In this document: piece by piece, positions 50,272 to 59,940 of the stretch
Position numbering within the stretch: position 1 is the first letter of the stretch
Layout: every line of letters starts with the position of its first letter
Source of the DNA: Phreatobacter sp.
GTDB taxonomy: Bacteria > Pseudomonadota > Alphaproteobacteria > Rhizobiales > Phreatobacteraceae
Length of the DNA: 64,000 nucleotides
Assembly (NCBI RefSeq): GCF_016793595.1
Contig: NZ_JAEULY010000019.1
Span: 62,001-126,000 of the forward strand
Reading direction: 5' to 3'
The notes under the pieces: model-generated
What the model was told of the DNA's origin: nothing
The model's input: only the letters and a program-made list of their open reading frames with translations
Databases searched by the model: none
Position numbers and translations under genes: made by a program

Positions 50272-53200
50272 GTGCCATCCAAGCCTTCCTTCGACGCTCC
50301 CTATGCCGAAGCTGACGAGGCCATTGCCGCCCGGCTGCTGGCGGAAGCCGGCCTTCCCGCAGCCGCGGAGGCGCGGATCGATGCCCATGCGCGGCAGCTG
50401 ATCGCGGCGATCCGCGCCAGGTCGGGCGGGCTGGGCGGCATCGAGGACTTCCTGCGCGAATATTCGCTGACCACCAAGGAGGGCCTCGCCCTCATGGTTC
50501 TGGCCGAGGCGCTGCTCCGCGTGCCGGATTCGCGCACCGCCGATGCGCTCATCGAGGACAAGCTGTCGGGCACCGACTGGGCGCATCGCGCGACCAAGTC
50601 CGAGGCCTGGCTGGTATCGGCCTCCGCCTGGGCGCTCGGCGTCACAGCCCGCGTCATCCATCCCGGCGAGACGCCCGAAGGCATCCTGGAAACGATCGGC
50701 AAGCGGCTGGGACTGCCGACCGTGCGCGCGGCGACCCGGCAGGCCATGCGCCTGCTCGGCTCGCATTTCGTGCTGGGCCAGACGATCGCCGAGGCGCTCG
50801 GCCGGGCCGGCGCGGCGCGCCGCTTCCGCTACTCCTACGACATGCTCGGCGAGGGCGCGCGCACCGCCGGGGATGCCGCGCGCTACTTCGCCTCCTACCG
50901 CGACGCCATCGAGGCCATCGGCAAGACCGCCGGCAACGAGACGCTGCCCAACCGGCCCGGCATATCCGTGAAGCTCTCCGCGCTGCATCCGCGCTACGAG
51001 GCGGTCAGCCACGCGCGCGTCATGGCCGAACTGGTGCCGCAGATTCTGAAGCTCGCGGAAGCCGCGAAGGCACACGACCTCAATTTCACCATCGACGCCG
51101 AGGAGGCCGACCGGCTGGAACTGTCGCTGGAGGTAATCGAGGCGGTGCTGGCTTCGCCCTCGCTCGCCGGCTGGGACGGGTTCGGCCTTGCCGTTCAGGC
51201 CTACCAGAAGCGCGCGCTGGCGGTGATCGAATGGCTGGAGCAGATCGCCGCCCGGCACGACCGCAAGCTCATGGTGCGCCTCGTCAAGGGCGCCTACTGG
51301 GACACCGAGGTGAAGCGCGCGCAGGAGCGCGGCCTTGCCGACTACCCGGTCTTTACCCGCAAGCCGATGACCGACCTCAATTACATGGCCTGCGCGCGCC
51401 GCCTGCTGGCCGCGCGGCCCCGGCTCTATCCGCAATTCGCCACGCATAACGCGCTGACCATCGCGACGATCCTCGAAGAAGCCGGCGAGTCGCAAGGCTT
51501 CGAGTTCCAGCGTCTGCATGGCATGGGCGAAGCGCTCTACGACCAGTTCCTCGCGGACCTGCCGCAGGCGGCTTGTCGGACCTATGCGCCGGTCGGCGGT
51601 CATCGCGACCTGCTCGCCTATCTTGTCCGCCGGCTGCTGGAGAACGGCGCCAATTCCTCCTTCGTCTCGGCCTCCGCCGACCCGGCCGTCCCGGTCGAGA
51701 CGCTGCTGACGCGGCCGCAGAGCTGGATCGGCACCTCTGGTGACGCGCGGCCGCATCGCCTGCCCCTACCCAAGGATCTCTACGCGCCCTCGCGCCTCAA
51801 CTCGGCGGGCGTCGAGTTCGGTGATCGCGACGCGCTCGCCGCCTTCAGGGCGGAGATCGCGGCGGGAGCAGCGCGCGCGCCAACAGCTGCCCGGCCGCTG
51901 GTCGGCGGCAAGGCCATGGCCGGCACGGCGCGGCCGGTCACGAGTCCGGTCGACGGAGGTGCTATCGGCACGGTGGAGGAGGCCGACGCGACGACCGTCG
52001 CCGCCGCCTTCGCCGCCGCCGGGCAAGGCTTCCGGCGCTGGAGCCGGACGCCGGTGTCGCGCCGCGCCGAGATTCTCGAAACCCTCGGCGACAGGCTCGA
52101 AGCCGAGCGCGGCATGCTCTGTCACCTGCTCGCGCGCGAGGCCGGAAAGACGCTCGACGATGCCGTCGCGGAGATCCGCGAGGCCGTTGACTTCTGCCGC
52201 TATTACGCTGCCGAGGCGCGCCGCCATTTCGGCGAGGGCCAGCTCATGCCCGGCCCGACCGGCGAGGAGAACCGTCTGACCCTGCGCGGACGCGGCACCA
52301 TCGTCTGCATCTCCCCCTGGAATTTCCCGCTCGCCATCTTCCTCGGCCAGGTCGCCGCCGCGCTCGCGGCCGGCAATGCGGTGATCGCCAAGCCGGCAGA
52401 GCAGACGCCGCTGATCGCGGCCGCCGCCGTGAAACTCGCGCACGAGGCGGGCGTGCCGGCCGATGCGCTGGCGCTCATGCCCGGCGACGGCAAGGTCGGC
52501 GCGCTGCTGACGGCGGACCCGCGCGTCGCCGGCATCGCCTTCACCGGCTCCACCGAGGTCGCGTGGATCATCAACAGGGCGCTGGCGGCCAAGCGCGGCC
52601 CCATCGTGCCGCTGATCGCCGAGACCGGCGGCATCAACGCCATGATCGTCGACGCCACGGCCCTGCCCGAACAGGTGAGCGACGACGTCGTGACCTCGGC
52701 CTTCCGCTCGGCCGGCCAGCGCTGCTCGGCGCTGCGCCTGCTCTGCCTGCAGGAGGACATTGCCGACCGGATGCTGGAGATGATCCGCGGCGCGGCGGCC
52801 GAACTCAGGATCGCCGATCCCGCCGATCCCGCAACCCATGTCGGACCGGTGATCGACGCCGAGGCGAAGGGGAAGCTCGATGCGGTGGTCGCCCGGGCAA
52901 AGGCAGAAGGCCGGCTCATCTGGCAGGCGCCCGTTCCCGCCGGTGCGCCGAAGGGCCTGTTCGTGCCGCCCGCCATCGTCCGCGTGACGCGGCCGGAGGA
53001 TCTAACCGAGGAAGTCTTCGGCCCGGTGCTGCATGTCACGACCTGGAAGGCGGGCGCCCTGCCGCAGCTTCTCGACGGCATCGCCGGCAACGGCACGGGA
53101 CTGACCCTCGGCGTGCATTCGCGCATCGACACGGTCGCCGAGCAGATCGTCGAGCGGCTCGCCAACGGCAATGTCTACGTCAACCGCAACATGATCGGCG

Positions 53201-53364
53201 CGGTGGTCGGCACGCAGCCCTTCGGCGGCTCGGCCCTCTCCGGCACCGGGCCGAAGGCCGGCGGGCCGCACTACCTGCCGCGCTTCGCGCTGGAACAGGT
53301 CGTCTCGGTCAACACCGCGGCGGCCGGCGGCAATGCCAGCCTGCTGGCGGGCGGCGAAGGCTAG
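50272..53364 (+). CDS. putA: Bifunctional proline dehydrogenase / P5C dehydrogenase
   Basis: PutA oxidises proline to glutamate in two steps, using FAD then NAD+, at the inner membrane. The product is about 1,030 residues. The proline dehydrogenase barrel lies near 150-450 (KLSALHPRYE, RLVKGAYWDTE near 334, FATHNALT). The aldehyde dehydrogenase domain lies near 550-1000, with SPWNFPLAIFLGQ, FTGSTEVAW and the catalytic C818 in SAGQRCSALRLL. The N-terminal ribbon-helix-helix repressor domain of enteric PutA is absent, consistent with control by the divergent Lrp-type gene. The GTG start matches the usual N-terminus of alphaproteobacterial PutA (SFDAPYAEADEAIAARLL); ATG at 50224 is an alternative. 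Neither has a good ribosome site. Confidence 0.94.
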   Translation: MPSKPSFDAPYAEADEAIAARLLAEAGLPAAAEARIDAHARQLIAAIRARSGGLGGIEDFLREYSLTTKEGLALMVLAEALLRVPDSRTADALIEDKLSGTDWAHRATKSEAWLVSASAWALGVTARVIHPGETPEGILETIGKRLGLPTVRAATRQAMRLLGSHFVLGQTIAEALGRAGAARRFRYSYDMLGEGARTAGDAARYFASYRDAIEAIGKTAGNETLPNRPGISVKLSALHPRYEAVSHARVMAELVPQILKLAEAAKAHDLNFTIDAEEADRLELSLEVIEAVLASPSLAGWDGFGLAVQAYQKRALAVIEWLEQIAARHDRKLMVRLVKGAYWDTEVKRAQERGLADYPVFTRKPMTDLNYMACARRLLAARPRLYPQFATHNALTIATILEEAGESQGFEFQRLHGMGEALYDQFLADLPQAACRTYAPVGGHRDLLAYLVRRLLENGANSSFVSASADPAVPVETLLTRPQSWIGTSGDARPHRLPLPKDLYAPSRLNSAGVEFGDRDALAAFRAEIAAGAARAPTAARPLVGGKAMAGTARPVTSPVDGGAIGTVEEADATTVAAAFAAAGQGFRRWSRTPVSRRAEILETLGDRLEAERGMLCHLLAREAGKTLDDAVAEIREAVDFCRYYAAEARRHFGEGQLMPGPTGEENRLTLRGRGTIVCISPWNFPLAIFLGQVAAALAAGNAVIAKPAEQTPLIAAAAVKLAHEAGVPADALALMPGDGKVGALLTADPRVAGIAFTGSTEVAWIINRALAAKRGPIVPLIAETGGINAMIVDATALPEQVSDDVVTSAFRSAGQRCSALRLLCLQEDIADRMLEMIRGAAAELRIADPADPATHVGPVIDAEAKGKLDAVVARAKAEGRLIWQAPVPAGAPKGLFVPPAIVRVTRPEDLTEEVFGPVLHVTTWKAGALPQLLDGIAGNGTGLTLGVHSRIDTVAEQIVERLANGNVYVNRNMIGAVVGTQPFGGSALSGTGPKAGGPHYLPRFALEQVVSVNTAAAGGNASLLAGGEG

Positions 53365-53373
53365 CGCCCGACG

Positions 53374-54273
53374 CTAGCCCTTGCCCGTCGCCAGCTTCCA
53401 CAGCCGCCCGTCGATGGCGGCGAGGCCGAGGCCGATGAGGCCCATGCCGGCGAAATGCGTCCATGCCAGCCGCTCGCCGAGGAACAGGCTCGACAGCAGG
53501 ATCGCCGAGACAGGGATCAGGAACGTGACCAGCAGCAGGTTGGTCGGGCCGGCGCTGTCGAGGATGCGGAAGAAGATGATGTAGGCGAGCGCGGTGGAGA
53601 GCGCCGCGAGGCCGAGCACGGCGAGGATGACAGGCCAGCCGGGCATGGCGAGCGTCCATGGCCGGTCAACGATGGCGACGATCGGCAGCATGGCGATGGT
53701 CGTCACCGTGAGCTGCCCCCATGCGGTGAAGACCGGGGTCAGCCCCAGCGGCTTGAAGCGCCGGCCCCAGAGCCCCGAGAACGCGTAGGAGATGGCGGCG
53801 GCGAGGCAGGCGGCAAGCGCCCAGAGCGGCGTGTCGAGCGCGCCGAAGGCGGCGGGCCCGACCAGCACGACGACCCCGGCGAAACCCGTCAGCACGCCGG
53901 CGACCTTGGGCGGCGTCGCCTTCTCGTCGGCCGTGAACAGATGCATGACGATGACCGTGAACAGTGGCGTGGTGGCGTTCAGGATGGCCGCGAGACCGGC
54001 GGGAATGGCGGTCTGGCCCCAGAAGATCAGCGAGAACGGGATCAGATTGTTGAGCAGCGCCATGACGGCGAGTGTCGCCCAGACCTCCCGGCTTCGCGGA
54101 AAGGCCTGCCCCATGGCCTTGAGGACCGCCAGCAGGACGATCCCGCCAATGCCGACGCGGGCCAGCACCAGCGTCAGCGGCGGCAGACCATCGAGCGCGA
54201 CACGCACGAAGAAGAACGACCCGCCCCAGAGAACAGAGAGCGCTAGCAGCAGGGCCCATTCGCGGGAGGTCAT
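53374..54273 (-). CDS. DMT-superfamily (EamA) transporter
   Basis: A 299-residue inner-membrane protein with ten helices in two EamA repeats. The first repeat has LLALSVLWGGSFFFVRVAL and ARVGIGGIVLL; the second has LGLAALSTALAYIIFFRILD and ILLSSLFLGERLAWTHFAGM, both typical. Relatives export amino acids or metabolites. It converges with putA, ending 9 bp from it, but a functional link (for example amino acid efflux) is only suggestive. A perfect 12-bp palindrome (54275-54286) lies directly before the start. Confidence 0.87.
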   Translation of the reverse strand: MTSREWALLLALSVLWGGSFFFVRVALDGLPPLTLVLARVGIGGIVLLAVLKAMGQAFPRSREVWATLAVMALLNNLIPFSLIFWGQTAIPAGLAAILNATTPLFTVIVMHLFTADEKATPPKVAGVLTGFAGVVVLVGPAAFGALDTPLWALAACLAAAISYAFSGLWGRRFKPLGLTPVFTAWGQLTVTTIAMLPIVAIVDRPWTLAMPGWPVILAVLGLAALSTALAYIIFFRILDSAGPTNLLLVTFLIPVSAILLSSLFLGERLAWTHFAGMGLIGLGLAAIDGRLWKLATGKG

Positions 54274-54484
54274 CGACAGGCCTGTCGGGCAGGAGGAGCG
54301 ATGCCTATCTTTATCGGCGGATGCAGCCGCCGTCGCCACCCGCTTCCTCCGTTCAGCCCTGCTTCAGCCAGCGCATCCCATGGTCTCGGTTGCAATCATT
54401 GACAGGCCGCAATTCTGTGGCAGCGTCATTCATCCGCTGAAATAGACCTTTGATTCGAGCAGGAACGAGGACCACCCGCACACG

Positions 54485-54853
54485 ATGTCCAGCACCATCG
54501 AACGACTGCACGAGGCCGTGACCCGGATCAGCCGCAACGTGGCCGATACCTCGCGCACGGCCAAGCTCGTCCAGGGCGGCCGGACCAAGATGGCGAAGAA
54601 GCTGGTGGAGGAAGCCTCTGAAGTGTCCCTCGACGCGGTGACCAACGACCGCGAGGCAGTGGTCCGCGAGAGCGCCGACCTGATCTACAACCTCACCGTC
54701 CTCTGGGTCGACATGGGCATCTCGCCCGACGACGTCTGGAACGAGATGAAGCGCCGCGAGCAGCTCTATGGCATCGCCGAAAAGCTGCACAAGGGCCCGG
54801 TCGCGGTGATCAATGGCGGCGTCACCGTCGGCCCCCAGGGCGACAAGGGCTGA
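54485..54853 (+). CDS. hisE: Stand-alone phosphoribosyl-ATP diphosphatase (HisE-like)
   Basis: HisE hydrolyses phosphoribosyl-ATP to phosphoribosyl-AMP, step two of histidine synthesis. The 122-residue protein has the MazG-like all-alpha fold with metal motifs KLVEEASEVSLDA (about 39-51) and ESADLIYNLTVLWVDM. It is longer than typical HisE (about 100-110) because of a C-terminal stretch VAVINGGVTVGPQGDKG. No other his gene is in the window, whereas alphaproteobacterial hisE usually follows hisF, so this may be a second copy or a related MazG-type enzyme. Its 3' end shows a 13-bp duplication that includes the stop codon. Confidence 0.8.
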   Translation: MSSTIERLHEAVTRISRNVADTSRTAKLVQGGRTKMAKKLVEEASEVSLDAVTNDREAVVRESADLIYNLTVLWVDMGISPDDVWNEMKRREQLYGIAEKLHKGPVAVINGGVTVGPQGDKG

Positions 54854-54871
54854 ATCCTCGACAAGGGCTGA
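54841..54871. repeat. 13-bp direct repeat duplicating the hisE stop region
   Basis: CGACAAGGGCTGA occurs at 54841-54853 and again at 54859-54871, with an 18-bp period. The first copy supplies the last codons and stop of hisE. Confidence 0.8.
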
Positions 54872-54909
54872 GCCAGGCAGGCGCCGACCGCCCCCTTGCG
54901 CTGGCCCCG

Positions 54910-55530
54910 TCAGTCCCGCAGGAACAATGGCACATCGACCGGCGGCAGGCGCACCTCGCGATTGACCGCGTTCAGCATGCCGACGGCACGGCGGATCAGC
55001 CAGCCGTCCCGCTTGGGACAGGCTTCCGTGGCGAGTTGCTGCGCGGCGCGGATGGTCCGCACCAGTCTCGCCCGCTCGGGCGTCGCGAGACCCGCCCGTT
55101 CGACGGTTGCGCGCGTGCGCAGGAACTGGGTGGGATCGGCGCAGATGTCGCCGCGCGGCAGGAATTGCGCGGTCGCGGGACCGGAACCCGCAAGGAGCAT
55201 CAGCGCGACGGCGGCGGTTCCGACGAGCTTCGCCGCGGCGCTGGCCAGCAGCGCGGGATCGCCGGATACCGCAAGCGTCTTGACCCGCGCCGTCTTGCCC
55301 TGAACCACGCTGACCGCCGACCGCGCGACCCCAAGCGACGACGCCACCAGAGCCTCCAGCGCGGCATTGGCCTTGCCGTCCTCCGGCACGGCCCGCACCC
55401 GCGCCTTCAGCACGCCCCGACCGTCGGCGAGGCGATCGATGCCGTCGAGTGCGTCACGACCGCCACGTGGCGTCAGGCGCACATCGACCATCAGGCGGCC
55501 ATCGGCGATCCGGTAGGGCCTGTCGCTCAT
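54910..55530 (-). CDS. DUF167 (YggU) domain protein with unusual C-terminal hydrophobic and extracytoplasmic extension
   Basis: A 206-residue open frame. Residues 1-100 are a DUF167/YggU domain: LMVDVRLTPRGGRDALDGI, then KARVRAVPEDGKANAALEAL, then VVQGKTARVKTLAVSG. Members normally stop there (about 100 residues). Here the frame runs on through a hydrophobic segment (GTAAVALMLLAGSGPATAQ, near 105-123), which looks like a signal peptide with an ATA-Q cleavage site, into a polar domain with two cysteines (ICADPTQF, TEACPKRDGW). I see no good start codon for a separate second gene; the in-frame GTG of VVQGKT is too far upstream. Either a true fusion or a lost stop. yggT lies 8 bp upstream. Confidence 0.7.
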   Translation of the reverse strand: MSDRPYRIADGRLMVDVRLTPRGGRDALDGIDRLADGRGVLKARVRAVPEDGKANAALEALVASSLGVARSAVSVVQGKTARVKTLAVSGDPALLASAAAKLVGTAAVALMLLAGSGPATAQFLPRGDICADPTQFLRTRATVERAGLATPERARLVRTIRAAQQLATEACPKRDGWLIRRAVGMLNAVNREVRLPPVDVPLFLRD

Positions 55531-55538
55531 GCCGCCGC

Positions 55539-55829
55539 TCAGAACACGTTGGGGTAGATGTAGCGGATGATGACCTGCTGGATCAGGATGATGCCGAGCA
55601 GCAGCACGATCGGGGAAATATCCACCGCGCCGAAATTCGGCATCCGCGCCCTGATCGGCGCGAGCACCGGCTCGGTCAGCGCCCGCAGGGTCGTGTCGAT
55701 CTGGGCGACGACCTGATTGCGGTAGTTCACCACGTTGAAGGCGATCAGCCAGGACATCACCGCCGAGATGATGATGATCCACCAGTAGAGGTTGAGGGCG
55801 ATCAGGACGACGTCGAGAATGGCTTTCAT
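55539..55829 (-). CDS. YggT-family membrane protein
   Basis: A 96-residue protein with two hydrophobic segments (about 5-30 and 70-92) and the family core WLIAFNVVNYRNQVVAQI followed by LRALTEPVLAPIRARMP. YggT proteins are linked to osmotic shock tolerance and cell division or chloroplast-like nucleoid positioning; mechanism unknown. The pairing with DUF167 immediately downstream is widespread in Proteobacteria. Confidence 0.9.
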   Translation of the reverse strand: MKAILDVVLIALNLYWWIIIISAVMSWLIAFNVVNYRNQVVAQIDTTLRALTEPVLAPIRARMPNFGAVDISPIVLLLGIILIQQVIIRYIYPNVF

Positions 55830-55915
55830 GGGGCCGCCGTATGCGTGGAGCGTCTGGGCCCCGATTTATGGGGTCCAGCGGCGCAAGGGGCAAGCGGCAG
55901 CTTCACCGCACCTGT

Positions 55916-56797
55916 TCAGCCCGCCGCGAAGGACGAGCGCTGCGCCCAGCCGGTCATCCGGTTCTCCAGCCAGACGGTGGCCATGTACATGGCGACGCCG
56001 AGGATCGCGAGGGCGATGAGGGATGCGAACAGCAGCGGCACGTTGAAGTCGGCGGAGGCGCGCGCCATCAGGTTGCCGATGCCGAAACGCGAGGCGTTAT
56101 ATTCGGCGATGACCGAGCCGATATAGGCCAGCGTGATCGCGACCTTCAGCGAGCCGAAGAAATAGGGCAGCGAGCGCGGAATCCCGATCTTGGTCATGAT
56201 CTGGAACTTGGTGGCGCCGAGCGCCTTCATGACGTCCTCGGTCTCGGGCTCGATCGTGGCGAGACCCGTCGCGACGTTCACGACGATGGGAAAGAACGAG
56301 ATCATGAACGCGGTCAGCACGGCGGGAAGCCAGCCGACGCCGAACCAGATGACGAGGATCGGCACCACGGCGACTTTCGGCACCGTGTTGAAGCCGACCA
56401 GCAGCGGATAGAATCCCGCGTAGAAGAACCGGCTGGCGCCGAAGAGCAGGCCGAGCGCGATGCCGAAGGCGACCGCCAGGCCGAAGCCGGCAATGGTCAT
56501 CCAGGCCGTATGGAACGAGTGCAGGCCGATCTGGCGCCGGAACTGCCAGAGCGAGATGGCGATATCGCTCGGCGCGGGCAGCACGAAGGTCGAGATCGAC
56601 AGCGCCTTGCAGAACAGTTCCCACAGCAGGAACGTTCCGGCCGTGCAGATCAGCGGGGCAAGTTGCAGCGACAGCTTGGCGCGATCGGTCGCGCCGGACA
56701 TCAGCACCTTCGCGAAGATCCACGCGACATAGGCGCCGCAGGCAATGACCAGCGCCACGGGCCAGCTGGTCAGAAGAAAATCCGCGATCGCGTCCAT
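55916..56797 (-). CDS. ABC transporter permease of NMT1/SsuABC type
   Basis: A 293-residue inner-membrane permease with about six to seven helices and a long N-terminal membrane segment. The coupling-loop region (GATKFQIMTKIGIPRSLPYF, near 195-214) matches the nitrate/taurine/sulfonate/pyrimidine-precursor importer family. Third gene of a binding protein-ATPase-permease operon, 8 bp after the ATPase gene. Confidence 0.9.
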   Translation of the reverse strand: MDAIADFLLTSWPVALVIACGAYVAWIFAKVLMSGATDRAKLSLQLAPLICTAGTFLLWELFCKALSISTFVLPAPSDIAISLWQFRRQIGLHSFHTAWMTIAGFGLAVAFGIALGLLFGASRFFYAGFYPLLVGFNTVPKVAVVPILVIWFGVGWLPAVLTAFMISFFPIVVNVATGLATIEPETEDVMKALGATKFQIMTKIGIPRSLPYFFGSLKVAITLAYIGSVIAEYNASRFGIGNLMARASADFNVPLLFASLIALAILGVAMYMATVWLENRMTGWAQRSSFAAG

Positions 56798-56805
56798 GGT
56801 CTGCC

Positions 56806-57597
<792 letters not shown>

Positions 57598-57669
57598 GGA
57601 GATGTCACTTTCGGCCTGAATTGGGGCAAGGGCATTCGCGCCCCCGCAAGCTCAAGATCGAAGCAAGGG

Positions 57670-58719
57670 TCAGGCCAGTCGGCGGTCGCCGGCCGCCGGG
57701 AGGAAGTCGGAGACGAACACGTCTTCCGGCTTCGGCTTGTTCTTGTAGGTGAAGGTCAGGCCGATCTGGTCGATCGACTTGGCGAGGCGCACGGGATCGA
57801 CGCCACCGAGGCCGTTGGCCTTCACCCAGGGGGTCGCGACGTAGTTGTCGATGCACATCTTGAGGCGCTCGGCCTCGGTCTCCTGCCGCGCGACGTCGTT
57901 GCGGGCGAGCACCAGTTTCACGGCCGTCGCCTGGTCGGCGATGCAGTCGCGGATGCCCTTGATGACCGCGCGGTTGAAGGCGGCGACCTGGTCGCGCTTG
58001 TCCTTCACAAAGCCCGGGCTCGGCATCAGCACGTTGCCGTAGAGTTCGACGCCATAGTCGTACATGTGCAGCACGACGATGTCGGCGTCCGGCACGCCAC
58101 GCGACTTCAGGTTGATGTAGGACGAATGAGCGAAGCCGAAAATGGCGTCCACCTCGCCGGAGGCCAGCATGGGTTCGCGGACCGGGAAGCCGACATTCTC
58201 GAACTTCATGCCGGAATCGTTGAGGTTGTTGACCGCCTTGAAGATCGGCCACTGGGCATAGGCGCCGTCCGGGGCGGGCGCGCCGAACTTCTTGCCCTCG
58301 AGGCTCTTCACGTCGGTCGAGATGCCGCGCGACTTGCGGCCGATGATCGCGAAGGGCGGGCGGTCATAGACCATCATGACGCCCTTGAGATCGACGGTCG
58401 GGTTCTCGTCGCGGAACCGGATCATCGAGTTGAAGTCGCCGAAACCCATGTCGTAGGTGCCGGAGGCGACGCGGGTCACGCCCTCGCGCGAGCCCGAGGA
58501 GGCGTCGATCGTGACGTTGAGGCCCTCGGCGCGGAAATGGCCCTTTTCCAGCGCCATCAGGAACAGGCCCGCCGGCCCCTCGAACCGCCAGTCGAGGGTG
58601 AAGCGCACGTTGTTCGTGGCCTGGGCATGGACCGCCGGGGCGGCAAGCGGCAGCAGCGAAGCCGCGCCGGCAAGCGTCAGGGCGTCGCGGCGGGAGGGGC
58701 GGAAACGGAACTCGGTCAT
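57670..58719 (-). CDS. Tat-exported NMT1/THI5-like substrate-binding protein
   Basis: A 349-residue periplasmic binding protein. The N-terminus has a twin-arginine motif (PSRRDALTLAGAASLLPLAA, cleavage near VHAQA), so it is probably exported folded by the Tat system. The mature protein starts NVRFTLDWRFEGPAGLFLMA and has GHFRAEGLNVTIDASSGS, VASGTYDMGFGDFNSM and DRPPFAIIGRKSRGI, all typical of NMT1/THI5-like proteins, which bind thiamine precursors, pyrimidines, sulfonates or nitrate. No thiamine riboswitch is seen upstream. Substrate undetermined. First gene of the importer operon. Confidence 0.88.
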   Translation of the reverse strand: MTEFRFRPSRRDALTLAGAASLLPLAAPAVHAQATNNVRFTLDWRFEGPAGLFLMALEKGHFRAEGLNVTIDASSGSREGVTRVASGTYDMGFGDFNSMIRFRDENPTVDLKGVMMVYDRPPFAIIGRKSRGISTDVKSLEGKKFGAPAPDGAYAQWPIFKAVNNLNDSGMKFENVGFPVREPMLASGEVDAIFGFAHSSYINLKSRGVPDADIVVLHMYDYGVELYGNVLMPSPGFVKDKRDQVAAFNRAVIKGIRDCIADQATAVKLVLARNDVARQETEAERLKMCIDNYVATPWVKANGLGGVDPVRLAKSIDQIGLTFTYKNKPKPEDVFVSDFLPAAGDRRLA

Positions 58720-58776
58720 GGATGGGCCCTTGGAAGTCGGTTTGTGCCTCGACCTACCCTAGGGGCATGGCCGGAC

Positions 58777-58806
58777 GGTGACCGTTCCGAGACCGGAACC
58801 GGCACC
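58777..58806. promoter_or_regulatory. Inverted repeat upstream of the NMT1-type importer
   Basis: GGTGACCGTTCCG (58777-58789) and CGGAACCGGCACC (58794-58806) are inverted copies matching at 11 of 13 positions with a 4-base loop. The repeat ends 58 bp before the binding-protein start. It is either an operator or a leader hairpin. On the minus strand an AT-rich ATAATCATAAC lies just ahead of it, the likely -10 area. Confidence 0.45.
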
Positions 58807-58924
58807 GTTATGATTATCGAGGCAGCAAAGACCATGCCGTTACGGACGGCAACCCATTTTTCAGGCAGATGCGGGGGATTGCCCAAGAATTCGGCGGTAC
58901 GCTGTGCTTTGAGGCAAGGGTCCG

Positions 58925-59743
58925 TCAGTCGCGGCCGCGGATCGAGGCGGTTGTCGCGGGTGCGCCGAGTTCGAGCCGTGTCGGTTCGATCTGCGCGAGG
59001 CCGATGGGCGTGCGGATGGAGATGCGGGCCGGGACAAGAGCGCGCGTCCCGGCGACCGGCACCAGCCAGATCTGCATGTCGCGGTTCGCCTCCATCGGCG
59101 CGGTGACCGAGGGCCGGTGACCGGCGATGGCGCGGTAACGCGCGTTGCAGACGACCGCCGGGCCGTCATAGCCGGCGGCCTTCACGGTCTCCGTGCGGGC
59201 GAAGGAGAAGGACAGGTCGTAGCGCTGGCGGCCGTCGAAGACCGGAAAGGTCTTGGCGCAGGCCTCCGCCGTCACGGTCGGGCCGGCGCCGCCGACGAAG
59301 AAGAAACCCGCCGAGAGCGGATCGAGCACGCCCTGCCGGTGCGCCGAGGTCAGCGGCACCTCGTCGCCGGCCGCCGGCCGTTCCGGCTCGGCCGAATGCG
59401 AGCGCACCGAGCCGCCGGCCATGGCCATGCGGATCGCATCGTTCTGCTGGCTGGTATTGAGGGTGAGCTGGTAGTTCGCCGGCACGGCGCGAGCGCCGGC
59501 GATCCGCCCCGACGCGGTAGCCGAGCCACGCCCCGACGCGACCAGCCGCGACACGCCCGACAGGCGCAGCGACACGGAGGCCTGATAGCTCTCGCCCGAC
59601 ACCCGCCCCTCGAAGCCGGCAATGCCCACCTGCAGGCCGCCGATCAGGATCTCGTAGCGGCCGGAGACACGCTCCTGCGCGATCGCCGGCGAGGCGAGGA
59701 CAGTGGTCGCGGCGAGAATGGACAGGAGGACCGATCGGGACAC
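58925..59743 (-). CDS. DUF3108 periplasmic protein
   Basis: A 272-residue exported protein. The signal peptide is SVLLSILAATTVLASPAIAQ; the mature beta-rich part (RYEILIGGLQVGIAGFEGRV, then YQASVSLRLSGVSRLVASGRGSA) matches DUF3108, whose members resemble lipid- or LPS-associated beta proteins. Function unknown. The GTG start with GGAG ten bases upstream puts the signal peptide at the N-terminus; ATG 59824 would add a 27-residue extension. In many relatives this gene lies near rpmB; here it is divergent from a heparinase-like gene. Confidence 0.82.
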   Translation of the reverse strand: MSRSVLLSILAATTVLASPAIAQERVSGRYEILIGGLQVGIAGFEGRVSGESYQASVSLRLSGVSRLVASGRGSATASGRIAGARAVPANYQLTLNTSQQNDAIRMAMAGGSVRSHSAEPERPAAGDEVPLTSAHRQGVLDPLSAGFFFVGGAGPTVTAEACAKTFPVFDGRQRYDLSFSFARTETVKAAGYDGPAVVCNARYRAIAGHRPSVTAPMEANRDMQIWLVPVAGTRALVPARISIRTPIGLAQIEPTRLELGAPATTASIRGRD

Positions 59744-59940
59744 GGGACGCAAACTCCAAAACCAGCGCGAAGACCAGAGCGGCAGGCGCCGCACGGCGAT
59801 CACGGGGCCGGCGGACAGCCGCATGAAAGCGCAAAACTGGTTAATGGGTTGGAAACGCTCCCCATGGGATTCAATAGACCGGGGAGCCCGAGGACTGCGC
59901 CGCGGAGCGGCCGCCGGGCCCGGAAAGGACGGCGGCGGGG

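Noticed and set aside
58720-58924. Possible thiamine (TPP) riboswitch before the NMT1/THI5-like operon
   Set aside because: The conserved CUGAGA and ACCUGAUCUGG-type blocks are absent; only a simple inverted repeat is present.
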